Shown here in pieces: positions 7,201-12,903 of a stretch of 12,919 bases of DNA (position 1 is the first letter of the stretch; the number at the start of each line of letters is the position of its first letter). A model generated the notes under the pieces. It saw only the letters and a program-made list of their open reading frames with translations, had not been told where the DNA came from and did no database searches. Made by a program: the position numbers and the translations under genes. The stretch is from JBEKIK01 sp050013075. Its GTDB lineage: Bacteria > Planctomycetota > Planctomycetia > Pirellulales > Thermoguttaceae. Location of the stretch: NCBI GenBank assembly GCA_050013075.1, contig JBEKFZ010000112.1:1-12919 (forward strand), given 5' to 3'.

Positions 7201-8866
7201 CTGTCATACTACAGTCGGTCTTAACGACAATGCCCAGATGTCTAGTGGTGCATTTATGAGCATCGGTCTGAACGGTACAGCCACCGTCACAGTCAACGGC
7301 CCTGGAGCAACGCTGTCGACGGTAACCGATTTGAACGTCGGCGACGGAGCGACGGCTAACGGCACCCTCAATCTACAAAATGGGGCCGTGCAAACATCCG
7401 TTTTATGGGTCGGCAAAACCTCTGGCGCCGTCGGCCTCGTGACCCAATCCGGCGGTACGTTGACAGCAGCCACGGACTTCAGAATTGGCGATGGAAGTAC
7501 CGGTACCTATAATCAAACCGGCGGCACTGTAACGGCCAGCTATCTCCGCATGGCAGTGGTAGCAACCGGATCAGGCACCTATAACCTTTCCGCTGGCACG
7601 GCCAACTTCACCACCACTGGCATACAAGATGCCGATATTGGATCCCTCGGCACCGGCACGCTCAATGTTAGCGGTACGGGCTCTATCTCCGTGCCGCCAC
7701 TCTATCTAGGCTGCTCGTACTGGACCGTAACCACCCCCACCACTGATGGAGGCACCGGAAATATAACCGTTTCCGGCGGCGGCAGTTTGACAGTAACCGG
7801 GAACATTATCGGAAGCAGCAATACCGGAACAGGTAACATCAATCTCAATGGCGGCACTTTAACCACAACCGGCATTGGGAAGGCAGCCGCGCCTGGTACT
7901 GGTGGCATATTGAATGTCTACTTCAACGGCGGCGTGCTCAAGGCCGGCGCTTCGGATAATCCCACCGGCGGCACGTACTTTTTAACAGGTCTCACAGTCG
8001 CCAACGTCCAGTCTAGCGGGGCCATAATCGACACCAACAACTTCAATGTCACGATTAACCAAATCCTTGCAGCCGATACGGGCAGTCCCGGCGGCGGACT
8101 TACTAAAGTCGGCTCCGGCACCCTAACCCTAAGCACTGTGAACACCTACACCGGCGGCACGATCATCAACGCTGGCACTCTGTCCGTTGCCACCAACCTC
8201 AATCTTGGCGCCGCCGCCGGCCGCGTGGTTATTAACGGCGGCACGCTAAAGGTTGCCACCGGCAGCACAGGGCTAATTATGGCCCGGCCGCTTTCCGTGG
8301 GCCCCAGCAGCGGCGTCGCTGCTTGCGGGGTCTACCCGGCAGAATTCCAGGGCAGCAGTAATACGGGCTGGTTAGGCGGCACACTCGATGTCACCGGCGG
8401 TTCCGGCAGTCACCTAGCGTTCAAGCGCACGGCCGGCAGCACAACAACCGTCTCCGGTTCGCCGATCATCGAGATCAACGCCGGCGCCACGGTGCAGTTG
8501 GGAGGGACCGTCGCCGCCACCTATGACCCGGTCTCCGGCCTGGCCGTGAGCATTGTCAACTACAGCACCTTGGATGTCACCGGTACCAACCAGAGGGTAG
8601 GTGCGATCACGGGCAGCGGATCAACGTTCGTCGATAGCGGTGCAAACTTGACCGCCTCATCGATTGTTCAGGACACCCTAACCATCGGCTCCGGGCCGAC
8701 CTTGGCCTTTGACCCGTCGATCTCCGACGGCTCGACATCAGGCTCGTCGTTTTCGGCGGCATCGAGTTCGTCGTTGACCGCGGTTCCCGAACCGGGCTCG
8801 TTAGTGCTCTTGGCGATGGCCGTATTGGCGGCCGCCTTCGCCGCGTGGAGCAGGAAAAAACATTGA
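4262..8866 (+). CDS. Giant PEP-CTERM protein with autotransporter-type beta-strand repeats
   Basis: 1534 residues. A Sec signal peptide (1-22, cleavage likely after VQA) is followed by a Gly/Thr/Ser/Asn-rich repetitive body. Two modules each open with a Trp...Asn-Trp...Gly...Pro cap (from about residue 26, ANWSLGTFP; and from about 568, TNWKTGSVP). Autotransporter-associated strand repeats of the GSGTLTL...AGTL type occur at about 370-397, 698-745, 838-850 and 1280-1310. Many GGTL/LNLSG strand units between them predict a right-handed beta-helix. The C-terminus has VPEPGS (1508-1513), a hydrophobic helix and the basic end WSRKKH: a PEP-CTERM signal processed by an exosortase, so the product is a surface or extracellular adhesin- or matrix-like protein. 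No enzymatic motif and no outer-membrane translocator barrel are visible. Ribosome site aggag, nine-base spacing; a second ATG at 4265 is equally possible. Ends before a strong stem-loop. Confidence 0.9.
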   Translation: MMRIKLTLLCLVLATLCANVQAADDFWNTTIDHSNFSLPANWSLGTFPATTDIARIDNGAIVDVLSAPPSPITMGQLWIGSTLPTDLVPGVGTLNDSAYQIVANNYVVVGEGYTLSTLNTPPDATNNIAGGTGTLNLSGTAKFYHISAGYFNVGENSDSGSTATTTGYVNLSGSAVLNNYYGRFILGKGANGIGYLHIQDTAILNLNDGEFDNIGFVNGVGIVTQDGGTVNKIGSNFLLVGGWGGTGTWNLNGGTLNSTSNPLVMGDGESGSTSKGYFYLNTGGLLNTVGVQAGLSWDTTACTGNFYFNGGTLQASASSTNFMSNANGTAAMNVYVSTNGAKINTNNFNITIAQQLSTAPTLTTDGGLTKLGSGTLTLTSYLQFLGNISVNAGTLLVTSTINTSPTATVASGATLGGGRNGYQCFNDVVVSAPVSGVRGIISPGDPATDNGSGAGIGTMSMNNLTITAAALNFQINPANSSDQINLGTYTLTASSSGSYKNLFNFTLLSAGSATSPPYTIQLIKYGTFTGSINDFALADDSLGSFDAALANNTTTDSIDLVLTASNEWQGTTNTYTTTTNWKTGSVPKNQGNKAVFASLGSIRSVNLDISPILGKLIFNNGSDSYTIDSTTSQSITLDTTVVAGPQVLSYAGSHLIKVNVAMNQNTLFNVDDDTLYSPSTVDTLTLSGVLSGPTQSITKTGSGNLVLSNANTYGGSTTVSGGTLELDGSNTYTGPTTVTNAALIAKSIAATGVSSSIGAPTSTDPSYLALNTSTLTYTGTTAVTTDRGITLANAVTIDTVKDLTFNGPAVMGGSGVTLNTPSAGMITLGGQITSAPVPFTKTGPGTLTYTSASGVINTISQGGGIAYTILNGSVIIAGADNTTEYDVPNGELTVGWNSENHPVSLTVSGGTVNVGQWFSVGTGNQLTSTLTMTGGAINAQHVSIGFASGNATGGTQVVSLSGNSSVNASLTNFWIGESAGCHTTVGLNDNAQMSSGAFMSIGLNGTATVTVNGPGATLSTVTDLNVGDGATANGTLNLQNGAVQTSVLWVGKTSGAVGLVTQSGGTLTAATDFRIGDGSTGTYNQTGGTVTASYLRMAVVATGSGTYNLSAGTANFTTTGIQDADIGSLGTGTLNVSGTGSISVPPLYLGCSYWTVTTPTTDGGTGNITVSGGGSLTVTGNIIGSSNTGTGNINLNGGTLTTTGIGKAAAPGTGGILNVYFNGGVLKAGASDNPTGGTYFLTGLTVANVQSSGAIIDTNNFNVTINQILAADTGSPGGGLTKVGSGTLTLSTVNTYTGGTIINAGTLSVATNLNLGAAAGRVVINGGTLKVATGSTGLIMARPLSVGPSSGVAACGVYPAEFQGSSNTGWLGGTLDVTGGSGSHLAFKRTAGSTTTVSGSPIIEINAGATVQLGGTVAATYDPVSGLAVSIVNYSTLDVTGTNQRVGAITGSGSTFVDSGANLTASSIVQDTLTIGSGPTLAFDPSISDGSTSGSSFSAASSSSLTAVPEPGSLVLLAMAVLAAAFAAWSRKKH
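5177..5452 (+). repeat. Internal repeat copy A in the PEP-CTERM protein
   Basis: Encodes residues 306-397. It shares with copy B (7916-8188) the order YFNGG, (I/D)TNNFN(I/V)TI, GGLTK-GSGTLTL and NAGTL, with similar overall length (92 against 91 residues). DNA identity is high only in the core motifs, so the duplication is old or has been shaped by selection. Confidence 0.65.
7916..8188 (+). repeat. Internal repeat copy B in the PEP-CTERM protein
   Basis: Encodes residues 1219-1309, the partner of copy A. It contains DTNNFNVTINQ and GGGLTKVGSGTLTLS, followed by the NTYTGGT...NAGTL form that is standard in autotransporter-associated beta-strand repeats. The module structure suggests that whole beta-helix segments were duplicated and then diverged. 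Confidence 0.65.
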
Positions 8867-8917
8867 ACAACTAGTATATCTTTCCGCTCTCTCATAAGCG
8901 GAGGATAAAGGTAAAAT

Positions 8918-8955
8918 TATTCCCGCCTGTCGAACCCCTTCGGCAGGCGGGAATA
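8918..8955 (+). terminator. Strong stem-loop after the PEP-CTERM gene
   Basis: Arms 8918-8932 and 8941-8955 form a 15-bp stem (cccgcctg/caggcggg core, one G-T pair) with the 8-base loop aacccctt, 52 bases past the stop codon. The sequence after it (tgtctttcttgg) is only moderately T-rich, so it may be an imperfect intrinsic terminator, an mRNA-stabilising hairpin, or a copy of a dispersed GC-rich palindrome. A weaker 6-bp hairpin, tccgct/agcgga, lies at 8883-8902. Confidence 0.5.
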
Positions 8956-9273
8956 TGTCTTTCTTGGATAAAAAATGATTTAAACCCACTTCATACACGG
9001 CAATCAGTAAGTAACATGGTATAAAATTGTTTCGCTCACCCATTACTTATATGTATTCAATACCCCCTAATTGTGTTAATCGGCCAAATATTCCTCTAGA
9101 CGACCGGGTACTTGAAAAGTTAAAATAGGGTGAGTTTATAAACGCCAGTTTTCTCTCCTGATAAGCGAGTTTGGATATTCAATCTTGCTTCCCGGCAGAG
9201 CGATTTTAGGCTCGGAGGCCTGACAAAAACCTGCTCTGCACGCCAGGTTTAGTTCTTCAACTAAAGGTGTCTC
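8956..9273. other. Intergenic region upstream of the kinase
   Basis: About 320 bp, AT-rich, without a credible gene. A possible promoter lies at 9112-9142. A long-range inverted repeat gcagagc (9195-9201) / gctctgc (9233-9239) lies in the presumed leader. The minus-strand frame at 9136-9327 has no ribosome site or recognisable content and is not called. Confidence 0.4.
9112..9142 (+). promoter_or_regulatory. Possible promoter for the kinase
   Basis: TTGAAA (9112-9117) is followed 19 bases later by TATAAA (9137-9142), or 17 bases later by the weaker TTTATA. The spacing is longer than ideal for the better -10 hexamer. Confidence 0.25.
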
Positions 9274-10386
9274 ATGTGCAGCACGACATTCCTCGAGGGA
9301 AGCGCCACCAGGACCTGGGGCGGGCATCAGGTTACCCGTTGTCCGGACGAACTATTGACCCGTTACCGCGGCATCTTGGAAGAACAACGCCTCAGTTGGA
9401 CCCAGCATCATCGGCTGATGAAGTTGTTGGGATCCGGAGGACAGGGGGTCGTTTATTTGACCGAGCGTCGCGGAACGGACGGTTTTACGCTGCCGGTGGC
9501 GCTGAAAGTCTTTTCGCCCGAACGTTACGAAGACGAACGCGCTTACGACGAAGCCATGGGCCGGATGGCCCATGTCGCCGGGCGCGTGGCCCAAATCCAA
9601 CAGGACAACCTGCTGGACGTGCATAACTGGGTCGAGCGCGACCGCATCCGCATGATGGAGATGGAATGGGTCGACGGTTTCGACCTTGCCCGGCTGTTGA
9701 CGCGCAAGATGCTCGATCAGGTTCATCATCGCGTCAGCAATAAACGTTGGGATTACATTAACCAGGTGATTGTCATCGAAGGGCCGATCCAGCCCCGGCT
9801 GAAGCCGGGCATCGCCATGGCCGTGGTCCGCGATTGCCTGGCGGCCTTGGCGGCCCTGCATCGCGAAGGCATCGTACACGGCGATTTAAAACCCCCGAAC
9901 ATCATGCTCAAACGCACCGGTAACGCCAAGATGGTGGATCTAGGTTCCGCGATCGACCTGGAGCAAAAACCGTCACGGCGCACCTGTACGCCCACTTATG
10001 CCGCTCCCGAGGTCTTGGAAGGCGGCGACTGCACCCCGCGCAGCGACCTGGCCAGCTTGGGCTACGTGCTAATTGAAATGCTTTCCGGGGCGCCCACGTT
10101 CTCCGGGCTTACGAATTTCCGCGATCTTTTGGAGGCCAAGCGATTCCTCGCACAACGCCTGCCCCACATCCTGCCCGAGGAAATAGTCCGCAACGACCTG
10201 TTGATGAATTTCTGCCGCGGGCTGGTTGCGCCCGATCCCATGCGGCGCTTCCCCAGCGCCGAGGCGGCCGATTTGGTAAAGGAAGGGGCCGCCAGTTTCC
10301 ATAGGCAACTCATTAAGGTCGATTTGGCCAGCGAGTACGACAACGAAATCCGTCTCTGGCTGGAAGAAATCAAAGAACTGGATTAA
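9274..10386 (+). CDS. Serine/threonine protein kinase, non-RD type
   Basis: 370 residues. All main kinase motifs are present: glycine loop GSGGQGVVY (53-61), ATP lysine in VALKVF (Lys78), likely C-helix Glu93, catalytic loop HGDLKPPN (202-209) with Asp204, Lys206 and Asn209, metal-binding DLG (222-224), AAPE (243-246), SDLASLG (257-263) and the subdomain XI arginine in DPMRRFPSA. HGD instead of HRD makes it a non-RD kinase, often not dependent on activation-loop phosphorylation. About 40 residues (141-180) are inserted between hinge and helix E. No membrane segment or sensor domain is seen, so it is a soluble cytoplasmic kinase. ATG with aaagg six bases upstream; an in-frame stop at 9262-9264 excludes a longer start. 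Such stand-alone kinases are common in Planctomycetota; the target is unknown. Confidence 0.9.
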   Translation: MCSTTFLEGSATRTWGGHQVTRCPDELLTRYRGILEEQRLSWTQHHRLMKLLGSGGQGVVYLTERRGTDGFTLPVALKVFSPERYEDERAYDEAMGRMAHVAGRVAQIQQDNLLDVHNWVERDRIRMMEMEWVDGFDLARLLTRKMLDQVHHRVSNKRWDYINQVIVIEGPIQPRLKPGIAMAVVRDCLAALAALHREGIVHGDLKPPNIMLKRTGNAKMVDLGSAIDLEQKPSRRTCTPTYAAPEVLEGGDCTPRSDLASLGYVLIEMLSGAPTFSGLTNFRDLLEAKRFLAQRLPHILPEEIVRNDLLMNFCRGLVAPDPMRRFPSAEAADLVKEGAASFHRQLIKVDLASEYDNEIRLWLEEIKELD

Positions 10387-10406
10387 TCCATAGATCAGAT
10401 CGCAAC

Positions 10407-10425
10407 ATGCGTGTGAGGCACGCAT
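10407..10425. other. Hairpin between kinase and small ORF
   Basis: atgcgtg (10407-10413) and cacgcat (10419-10425) form a perfect 7-bp stem with a 5-base loop, 20 bases after the kinase stop. No T run follows, so it is more likely a processing or stability hairpin than a classical terminator. Confidence 0.35.
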
Positions 10426-10462
10426 CGGTCTAGAACGACGATCGTTGCATCGCCGGAATTTC

Positions 10463-10651
10463 ATGTCCATCAGTAGCGGCCTTACGCTTTGGGAGGCGTA
10501 TCAAAAGCGAGTGCTAGCGGCCACAAGTCCCGAAAATCGGATAATCGCCGTCTACACATATCCAATTTTATACGAGGAAGTATGTTCCCAGGCGGGGCCG
10601 GTTTACCATAAGGCAAAAAGATCAAGACCACTAGGAGCAGCCCGATGCTGA
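10463..10651 (+). CDS. Small ORF coupled to the sulfotransferase, possibly a sulfotransferase remnant
   Basis: 62 residues from ATG 10463 (68 from TTG 10445); neither start has a good Shine-Dalgarno. Its TGA (10649-10651) overlaps the ATG of the next gene as ATGCTGA, so translation could be coupled. Residues 4-40 (SGLTLWEAYQKRVLA...NRIIAVYTYPILYEEV) recall, from memory, the LW..YN..LLA....N..FV.YEDLL stretch of bacterial sulfotransferases, which would make it a leftover C-terminal piece of a decayed gene. The basic ending (KAKRSRPLGAARC) is not typical of that family. It may instead be a genuine small protein or chance ORF. No membrane segment or signal peptide is visible. Confidence 0.4.
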   Translation: MSISSGLTLWEAYQKRVLAATSPENRIIAVYTYPILYEEVCSQAGPVYHKAKRSRPLGAARC

Positions 10652-11361
10652 TTTCCCTTCACTTTTCAAAAACGGCCGGGACGAGTTTCGGAAAATCCTT
10701 GAAGGAATATTTTGGAACCCGGTTTCGCCGGGACGACGACTATCCCATCCACCAATCGGTTTGGCAGCGCAATCAGAAGGCTATTAAGCTATGTGCGATA
10801 AATACCGTCCGGTCCTTTGCCGGTATTGACTGTATTCATGGCCATTTTCTTCCGCTGAAGTATTTTGGACTTTCCGTGCGAATCCCGACTTGGTTCATAA
10901 CATGGTTGCGCGATCCCGTCGAAAGGCTTGCTTCGCATTATAATTTTTGGCTCCGGATGTACTCGCCGAACACCGCGTTACCTTTGCATCGCAGAGTTGT
11001 GGAAGAGGGCTGGTCTTTTGAAAAGTTTTGCTTTTCCCCGGAATTGAGAAATTATTACCACAGTTTCCTGTGGGGATTTCCTTTGCGGGGTTTTGCGTTT
11101 GTGGGTATCACCGAGCATTATATAGAGGATTTCGTTTTCTTTTCGGATAAATTCTTGACTGGTAAAACGCCAATGTTCTCGGAGAACGTCAATCCCGAAC
11201 GCAACAACAACCAGTACGTCACCAACACGGCATTGCGACGGCGGATTGAAGCCTTCCATGCCCTCGACATGCGTCTATACAATCAGGCTTGTGAGTTACG
11301 ACGGAAGCGGCTCGTTAGTAGTATTAATCGTCGAGTATTTTTACCGCCAAAGGCGGCATGA
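10645..11361 (+). CDS. Sulfotransferase (family 2-like)
   Basis: 238 residues. The N-terminal HFSKTAGTSFGKSL (6-19) is the PAPS 5'-phosphosulfate loop, close to the family's KTAGTS form. WLRDPVERLASHYNF (87-101) is the 3'-phosphate-binding motif with the expected Arg and Ser. HGHF (65-68) may hold the catalytic base, and VGITEHYIEDF (153-163) matches the conserved VG.TE stretch of heparan-sulfate/chondroitin-type sulfotransferases. The protein would transfer sulfate from PAPS to a hydroxyl of a glycan or other acceptor; the acceptor is unknown. No membrane anchor or signal is visible, so it is probably cytoplasmic. The ATG is well supported by aggag (10633-10637) with seven-base spacing. The gene is visibly richer in A+T than the kinase before it, hinting at a different origin. 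Confidence 0.85.
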   Translation: MLISLHFSKTAGTSFGKSLKEYFGTRFRRDDDYPIHQSVWQRNQKAIKLCAINTVRSFAGIDCIHGHFLPLKYFGLSVRIPTWFITWLRDPVERLASHYNFWLRMYSPNTALPLHRRVVEEGWSFEKFCFSPELRNYYHSFLWGFPLRGFAFVGITEHYIEDFVFFSDKFLTGKTPMFSENVNPERNNNQYVTNTALRRRIEAFHALDMRLYNQACELRRKRLVSSINRRVFLPPKAA

Positions 11362-11449
11362 ACAAATATAAAAGGGGTCAGTACTATTTTCCTTTTTGTT
11401 CTTTTTTTATTCCAAGGACTATAAGAAAAAAAGTTCTGCCACCTTTTTT
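11362..11449. other. Convergent spacer with A/T hairpin
   Basis: This 88-bp gap separates the converging sulfotransferase and Gfo/Idh/MocA genes. An A/T stem, gaaaaaaag (11425-11433) against ctttttt(c) (11443-11450), with loop ttctgccac could end transcription in both directions. The last bases of the sulfotransferase gene form a ccgcc/ggcgg hairpin (11344-11356). aaaggggtcag (11371-11381) is noted under findings. Confidence 0.35.
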
Positions 11450-12460
11450 CTATAACGCTATCCGCCGGCCTTCCTGATGGCTGCGGCGCGCCTCGCGCAC
11501 GATGTACAACGCCCGGTAGGCGTCCTCCAAGTCGCTAGTCAGGCGGACCAGACTGGTCACCGCCCGATAAAACTGGGTCAACATTTGTTCGCCGATGGGG
11601 CGTTCGCTGTCCAACGATTCCACGTGCCGTCCGGCCTCGTCGAACCACACCAGCGTGGCGGGCAGATCGACAAAAGCGATGCCGTTCTCGCAGGAAACCT
11701 GCATGTACGCCAGCGGCCGGTATGTGATCGCCTCCTGCCAATCGGGGGGAATGTAGCGCCCGCAGCTTATTTGCGCCACCGGCCCCGAACCGGGATGAAC
11801 GACTTCGGAAAAGTCGAGACTCATCATTTGATAGTCGTCGTCCGCGGCATTGCAGCCGGTGCGGTGCATCAACCCGGTCACTAAAGTCGGCTGCCGATCG
11901 ATCACGTAACAACACCAATCCACCAATTCCACCAGGTGCTGAGTTGAAAAATGATCGGGTGGGCGAACCGGCAAACAATGACTGGAATTTGGGGCGGCCG
12001 AACGCTGATGACAGAACACCAAACGCGGCGCGCCTAGGCGGGTGGCAATCAATTCTTTAAGCCGGATTGTGGCCGGCGAATGGCGGCGGGGAAATTCGGC
12101 CATGAAGGCTATGCCCGATTCCACCACCCGGGTTTTAACCAGTTGAGCTTCCTCGAATTCCAAGTCCAAACCGGCCGCGCAGTAGACCGCTTTGCCCGAT
12201 TCGCACGCCGCCAGGATTGGCAACGCCCCATACCACTGCGGCGAAAGCAGCAGAACGGCGTCGATATCTTCACGCATGGCAAGGGTGCGATATCCGTCCA
12301 CGGCATCGGCGTTGAATTCGGCCGCGACTTGTTCAGCCCTGTGGGCCACTTGATCGCAAACCGCGTGGACCTCGAATCGATCGGACATCGTACGCAGCGC
12401 CGGAGCATGACGTGTTTGCCACACGTCTCCTAACCCCACCAATCCGATGCGAAGTTTCAT
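11450..12460 (-). CDS. Gfo/Idh/MocA-like oxidoreductase lacking the EKP motif
   Basis: 336 residues, the usual family length, without signal peptide (cytoplasmic). The N-terminal Rossmann fold is clear: IGLVGLGDVW (5-14), AVCDQ with Asp36 ending the second strand, and DAVLLLSPQWYGALPILAACESGKAVYC (67-94), which matches the family pattern D.V....P...H......A...GK.V.C. Where most members have Glu-Lys-Pro this one has AAGLDLE (95-101), so the conserved lysine is absent. The second domain keeps AEFPRRHSPA (121-130) and HLVELVDW with His175 and Asp181. It could be a substrate-binding paralogue, an enzyme with altered chemistry, or a sensor. The start has only a modest ribosome site (ggaa/agga). 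It is a single gene convergent with the sulfotransferase and divergent from the gene at the right edge. Confidence 0.85.
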   Translation of the reverse strand: MKLRIGLVGLGDVWQTRHAPALRTMSDRFEVHAVCDQVAHRAEQVAAEFNADAVDGYRTLAMREDIDAVLLLSPQWYGALPILAACESGKAVYCAAGLDLEFEEAQLVKTRVVESGIAFMAEFPRRHSPATIRLKELIATRLGAPRLVFCHQRSAAPNSSHCLPVRPPDHFSTQHLVELVDWCCYVIDRQPTLVTGLMHRTGCNAADDDYQMMSLDFSEVVHPGSGPVAQISCGRYIPPDWQEAITYRPLAYMQVSCENGIAFVDLPATLVWFDEAGRHVESLDSERPIGEQMLTQFYRAVTSLVRLTSDLEDAYRALYIVREARRSHQEGRRIAL

Positions 12461-12483
12461 AATCCTAATTCCGTTTTAAAAAT

Positions 12484-12489
12484 ATTATA
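12484..12489 (-). promoter_or_regulatory. TATAAT -10 box for the Gfo/Idh/MocA-like gene
   Basis: A perfect TATAAT on the minus strand, 23 bases before the ATG at 12460. No good -35 hexamer is found at the right distance; that region is instead occupied by the ACAAAT half-sites (12491-12523), as expected for an activator- or repressor-controlled promoter, though the DNA is AT-rich and chance matches are likely. Confidence 0.3.
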
Positions 12490-12490
12490 A

Positions 12491-12523
12491 ACAAATTTTA
12501 TTGTTATATTTGTGTTTACAAAT
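12491..12523. promoter_or_regulatory. Three ACAAAT half-sites, possible operator
   Basis: acaaat at 12491-12496, its reverse complement atttgt at 12508-12513, and acaaat at 12518-12523. The last two form a perfect 6-4-6 dyad around gttt, placed where the -35 region of the minus-strand promoter should be. Confidence 0.3.
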
Positions 12524-12903
12524 CCCATTGCTAGTTTATTATATCGTCTCCTAATTATTTTTCTCAATCGGTTGTTTTCCGAACTTCCTGTAAAACAGAG
12601 ACTTACGTCTATTTTCCAGAAAAAAATGCAAACAAAATAATTTTTTTATCCTAACTTGATTTATAGCTAAACTGGTCAATTGGTGGGGTAAATAAATTAT
12701 CTAAATTATCCAGGCGTTAAAATTCCCGGCGCCCCCCTTGTCATTTTTCTTGACCCAAGTACATTCTCAATAACCTCGCGTGGGTAAGAAATTCAATTAA
12801 GGCGCCCGTATCCCAGCCAAAAGCATGTTTTTCATAACGGACGCCTGACAACTTCCCCACCAAACATCCTGCCTTGAAAAAAAAGAAAAAGGAGACTATT
12901 ACA
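12524..12903. other. AT-rich spacer upstream of the last gene
   Basis: 380 bp without a credible gene. It holds a perfect tandem duplication of taaattatc (12693-12701 and 12702-12710), a C6 run near 12733, and a stem ggcgcccgt (12801-12809) with acggacgcc (12837-12845) containing one C-A mismatch. TTGACC (12752-12757) could be a -35 but has no clear -10. The ribosome site aaggag (12889-12894) ends the region. Confidence 0.4.

Noticed and set aside
5144..8145. Several minus-strand frames rich in Val/Pro within the giant gene
   Set aside because: They are antisense by-products of the Gly/Thr/Asn repeat codons, with no ribosome sites.
9136..9327. 63-codon minus-strand frame across the kinase start
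   Set aside because: No ribosome site; it overlaps the start region of a clearly real kinase.
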